A stretch of DNA of 14,207 nt from Caulobacteraceae bacterium. Its GTDB lineage: Bacteria; Pseudomonadota; Alphaproteobacteria; Caulobacterales; Caulobacteraceae. Every line of letters starts with the position of its first letter. Position 1 is the first letter of the stretch. Both the position numbers and the translations under genes were made by a program. The notes beneath the pieces were generated by a model. The model made no database searches. It worked only from the letters and a program-made list of their open reading frames with translations, and was not told the origin of the DNA. The stretch spans positions 1-14,207 of the forward strand of contig JADZBR010000097.1 in NCBI GenBank assembly GCA_020852035.1. The letters run 5' to 3'. Shown piece after piece: positions 11,787-14,207 of this stretch.

Positions 11787-13679
11787 CTAGGCGTCCGCCA
11801 GGCTCTGCGCCCGTTCGTAAGCCTCGGCCGCAGCCAGCCATTCGGCCTCGGCCTTGGCGATCAGGTTGACCGTCTGGGCGCGCAGCTTGCCGAGCTCCGT
11901 CGCCCGTTGCGGGTTCTTCTGGAAAAGGCCCGGCTCGGCCAGCGCCGCGTCGCACTTCACCAGCCGGTCCTGCTGCTTCTCCAACTCCTTCTCCGCCGCC
12001 TCGACCTGGCGCTTCAGGGGCGCGACGGCCGCGCGGGCCTCGGCGGCCGCCTTGCGGGCCTCCTTGCCGGGCTTGGCCTCAACCGGCTTGGGCGGGGCCA
12101 CCCGCACGCCGTTCTGTCGCGCGCGGTCGAGCACGTGGCGGGCGTAGTCGTCCATGTCGCCGTCGAAGGGTTTGATGGTCCCGTCGGCGGTCAGCCACAG
12201 GGTGTCGGCGACCAGCTCCATCAGCGAACGGTCGTGGGTGATCAGGATCACCGCGCCCTGGTAGTCGTTCAGCGCGTCGAGCAGAGCCCGGCGCGAGTCG
12301 ATGTCCAGGTGGTTGGTCGGCTCATCGAGGATCAAAAGGTGCGGCTGTTCGCGCGCCACGAGGTTCAGCAGCAGCCGCGCCCGCTCGCCGCCGGAGAGCG
12401 CCGAGTGCTTGGTGCCGGCTTTCGCGGCGGGCAGGCCGAAGCGGGCCAGGATCGAGCGGCGCTGGGCCTCGGTCAGCTCGGGCAGCTCGCGGCGGATCAG
12501 GTCAAGCGGCGTCTCCTCGGGGTCCAGGGCCTCGATCTGGTGTTGGTGGAACCACGCCACGCGCATCTTGGCGCTGCGGTGGATGGCGCCCGCCGTCAGC
12601 GGCAGGGCTTCGGCCAGCAGCTTGGCGAAGGTCGATTTGCCGGCTCCGTTGACGCCCAGGAGGCCGATGCGGTCGTCGGCGTTCAGCCGCAGGTTCAGCC
12701 TGGAGAGCACCGGCGGTCCGCCATAGCCCACCTGCGCGCCTTCCAGCCGCAGCATCGGCGGCGGCAGCGGGCGCTCGGGGGAGGGGAGGTTGAAGCCCTG
12801 CGTGTGCTCGGCCTCGATGGGCACGGTGGGCGGCAGCTTGGCCAGCATCTTGATCCGCGACTGCGCCTGCCGGGCCTTGGATTCCTTGTAGCGGAAGCGG
12901 TCGACGAAGGCCTGCATGTGGGCCCGCTGGGCCTCGATCTTGACGTTCATCGCCGCCTGCAGGCGCATGCGCTCGGCCCGCTCGGTCTCGAAGGCGTCGT
13001 AGCCGCCGGCGTAGAGGTCGAGCTTGCCATCGTGCAGGTGCAGGATGTGGTCGACCGCGGTGTTCAGGAGTTCGCGGTCGTGGCTGATGATGATCGCCGC
13101 GTTCGGGTAGCGTTTCAGCTTGGCCTCGAGCCAGAGGGCGCCCTCGAGGTCGAGGTAGTTGGTCGGCACGTCGAGCAGCAGCAGGTCGGGTTCGGAGAAC
13201 AGCGCCGCCGCCAGCGCCGCGCGCATCCGCCAGCCGCCGGAGAACTCGGCCATCGGCCGCTCCAGGTCGCCGTTCGAGAAACCCAGGCCGACGAGGATTT
13301 CCGACGCGCGCGCCGGGGCGCGGGAGGCGCCGATCTGGTTCAGCCGCGCGTGGATTTCCCCGAGGTGCTCGGGGTCGGCGGTCTCAGACTCGACGAGCAA
13401 GCGCGCGCGTTCCTCATCGGCCGCCAGCACGGTGTCGAGCAGGCCGACGGGTGACGCGGCGGCCTCCTGGTCCACCGTCGCCACGCGCCAGCGGGCGGGC
13501 ATGCCGATATTGCCTTCGGTGATCGGCAATTCGCCCAAGATCACGCGGAAGAGGGTGGTCTTGCCCACGCCGTTGCGCCCCACGAGCCCCACCTTCGCCG
13601 TGGCCGGGATCGTGGCCTGGGCGTGGGAAAGGAGCGTGCGGCCCCAGGCGGTGAAGGTCAGGTCGTTGATCTGCAGCAT
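11787..13679 (-). CDS. ABC-F family ATPase, YheS-like
   Basis: The 630-residue soluble protein has two ATP-binding cassettes in tandem and no membrane segments, which defines ABC-F (ribosome-associated translation factors in studied members). Cassette 1: Walker A GRNGVGKT (34-41), signature FSGGWRMR (146-153), Walker B LLLLDV (166-171), H-switch H200. The charged linker (about 225-300) contains RFRYKESKARQAQSRIKML, close to E. coli YheS as I remember it. Cassette 2: Walker A GVNGAGKST (342-350), signature LSGGE (428-432), Walker B LLILDEPTN (448-456), H-switch H482. FDGDMDDY (505-512) and an alanine/lysine/glutamate-rich coiled-coil tail (about 540-630) follow. The Walker B glutamate of cassette 1 is valine (V171, GTG), whereas cassette 2 keeps E453. 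The gene is divergent from ndk, and the stop is followed by a palindromic repeat pair. Uup is the main alternative subfamily. Confidence 0.93.
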   Translation of the reverse strand: MLQINDLTFTAWGRTLLSHAQATIPATAKVGLVGRNGVGKTTLFRVILGELPITEGNIGMPARWRVATVDQEAAASPVGLLDTVLAADEERARLLVESETADPEHLGEIHARLNQIGASRAPARASEILVGLGFSNGDLERPMAEFSGGWRMRAALAAALFSEPDLLLLDVPTNYLDLEGALWLEAKLKRYPNAAIIISHDRELLNTAVDHILHLHDGKLDLYAGGYDAFETERAERMRLQAAMNVKIEAQRAHMQAFVDRFRYKESKARQAQSRIKMLAKLPPTVPIEAEHTQGFNLPSPERPLPPPMLRLEGAQVGYGGPPVLSRLNLRLNADDRIGLLGVNGAGKSTFAKLLAEALPLTAGAIHRSAKMRVAWFHQHQIEALDPEETPLDLIRRELPELTEAQRRSILARFGLPAAKAGTKHSALSGGERARLLLNLVAREQPHLLILDEPTNHLDIDSRRALLDALNDYQGAVILITHDRSLMELVADTLWLTADGTIKPFDGDMDDYARHVLDRARQNGVRVAPPKPVEAKPGKEARKAAAEARAAVAPLKRQVEAAEKELEKQQDRLVKCDAALAEPGLFQKNPQRATELGKLRAQTVNLIAKAEAEWLAAAEAYERAQSLADA

Positions 13680-13685
13680 GGCGGG

Positions 13686-13714
13686 TTGGCGGGGTGGCGG
13701 GCCGTGGCTATAAG
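13686..13714 (+). promoter_or_regulatory. Probable housekeeping promoter for ndk
   Basis: TTGGCGG (13686-13692) matches six of seven positions of TTGACGS. After a 14-nt spacer comes GCTATAAG (13707-13714), which matches seven of eight positions of GCTANAWC. Transcription would start near 13721, about 36 nt before the ndk ATG. The ABC-F start codon at 13677-13679 lies directly behind it, so the two genes share only 77 bp. Confidence 0.55.
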
Positions 13715-13756
13715 CCGCCTCCCTTCCCGAACAAAGCCATCAAGGCCCCAAAGACC

Positions 13757-14176
13757 ATGACCGAACGCACCTTCTCGATCATCAAGCCGGACGCGACCAA
13801 GCGGAACCTGACCGGCAAGATCAACGCGGTGATCGAAGACGCGGGCCTGCGCATCGTCGCCCAGCGCCGCATCAAGATGACCGACGCCCAGGCCAGGAAA
13901 TTCTACGAGGTCCACGCCGAGCGCCCGTTCTACGGCGAACTGGTGGAGTTCATGACCTCCGAGCCGGTGGTGGTGCAGGTGCTCGAAGGCGAGGGCGCCG
14001 TCGCCCGCTACCGCGAAGTGATGGGCGCGACCAATCCCGAGCAGGCCGCCGAAGGCACCATCCGCAAGCTCTACGCCCTCAGCGTCGGCGAGAACTCGGT
14101 CCACGGCTCCGACAGCCAGGACAACGCCAAGCTTGAGATCGCCCAGTTCTTCACGGACGACCAGATCGTCGGGTGA
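13757..14176 (+). CDS. ndk: Nucleoside diphosphate kinase
   Basis: The 139-residue cytosolic enzyme transfers the gamma phosphate of a nucleoside triphosphate to a nucleoside diphosphate through a phosphohistidine, balancing NTP and dNTP pools. TERTFSIIKPDATKRNLTGKI at the N-terminus, the RPFYGELVEFMTS loop region, GATNPEQAAEGTIRK, and the active-site motif NSVHGSDS (histidine included) are all present, and the length is normal. ATG 13757-13759 was chosen because the family begins MTERTFSIIKP; an in-frame ATG at 13694 would add 21 unrelated residues and lies upstream of the predicted transcription start. A short AAGG (13742-13745) may be the ribosome-binding site. A palindromic repeat starts 6 nt past the stop. 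Confidence 0.98.
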   Translation: MTERTFSIIKPDATKRNLTGKINAVIEDAGLRIVAQRRIKMTDAQARKFYEVHAERPFYGELVEFMTSEPVVVQVLEGEGAVARYREVMGATNPEQAAEGTIRKLYALSVGENSVHGSDSQDNAKLEIAQFFTDDQIVG

Positions 14177-14182
14177 CCAAAA

Positions 14183-14207
14183 TCCCTCTCCCGATCGGGA
14201 GAGGGAA
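14183..14207 (+). repeat. Bipartite palindromic repeat, family 2, copy G (cut by window end)
   Basis: A perfect 24-base palindrome (14183-14206) has arms TCCCTCTCCCGA and TCGGGAGAGGGA. It matches the first palindrome of copy D apart from the two central base pairs. The second hairpin and tail expected from copies C and D would lie beyond the window. It begins 6 nt after the ndk stop and could terminate ndk. Confidence 0.75.

Noticed and set aside
11652..13454. A 600-codon open frame antisense to the ABC-F gene
   Set aside because: It starts inside a palindromic repeat and is a low-complexity shadow frame, while the opposite strand has complete ABC motifs.
1..14207. A defence island, secondary-metabolite cluster or prophage
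   Set aside because: Every gene has a recognisable housekeeping or envelope family, codon use is uniform except for the small lptD patch, and there are no integrase, recombinase, toxin-antitoxin or phage-like proteins.

Overview
The window is GC-rich DNA that looks chromosomal and comes from an alphaproteobacterium, most likely of the Caulobacteraceae (Caulobacter/Phenylobacterium-like). The reasons are the high GC at third codon positions, the gene order, and promoter-like sites close to the Caulobacter housekeeping consensus (TTGACGS, 10-14 nt, GCTANAWC). I recognise a family for every gene. I see no tRNA, rRNA, CRISPR array, transposase, prophage or defence genes.

Layout. 1-165 (+) is the 3' end of gmk. 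It converges on a six-gene minus-strand operon occupying 8139 down to 296: lptF, lptG, lptD, a SurA-like chaperone, pdxA, ksgA. Adjacent genes overlap by a few bases or sit very close, with ATGA or GTGA junctions at three of the five. A 160-bp divergent region (8140-8299) separates this operon from a plus-strand operon: pepA, holC (DNA polymerase III chi) and a small I78-type lipoprotein. This converges on a minus-strand membrane-anchored M23-type protein. After a 354-bp spacer come a minus-strand ABC-F ATPase (YheS-like) and, divergently, ndk.

How the genes fit together. LptF and LptG form the inner-membrane permease of the LPS exporter, LptD is the outer-membrane LPS translocon, and SurA-type chaperones help fold outer-membrane barrels, so most of the operon builds the outer membrane. 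PdxA (vitamin B6) and KsgA (16S rRNA dimethylation) follow. In E. coli, lptD-surA-pdxA-ksgA and lptFG divergent from pepA-holC are two unlinked loci; here they are one continuous locus.

The most distinctive non-coding content is a set of bipartite palindromic elements, each made of two adjacent hairpins and a G-rich tail. Three inverted pairs lie just after stop codons (gmk/ksgA, I78/M23, ABC-F), and a seventh copy begins after ndk and is cut by the window end. One copy supplies the last 16 codons of ksgA. Protein-level oddities are an ABC-F whose first Walker B glutamate is valine, an M23-like protein lacking one expected histidine but carrying an EF-hand-like loop, and a 63-nt AT-rich, rare-codon patch inside lptD. 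I found no clear new multi-gene system; the gene content is mostly core housekeeping.
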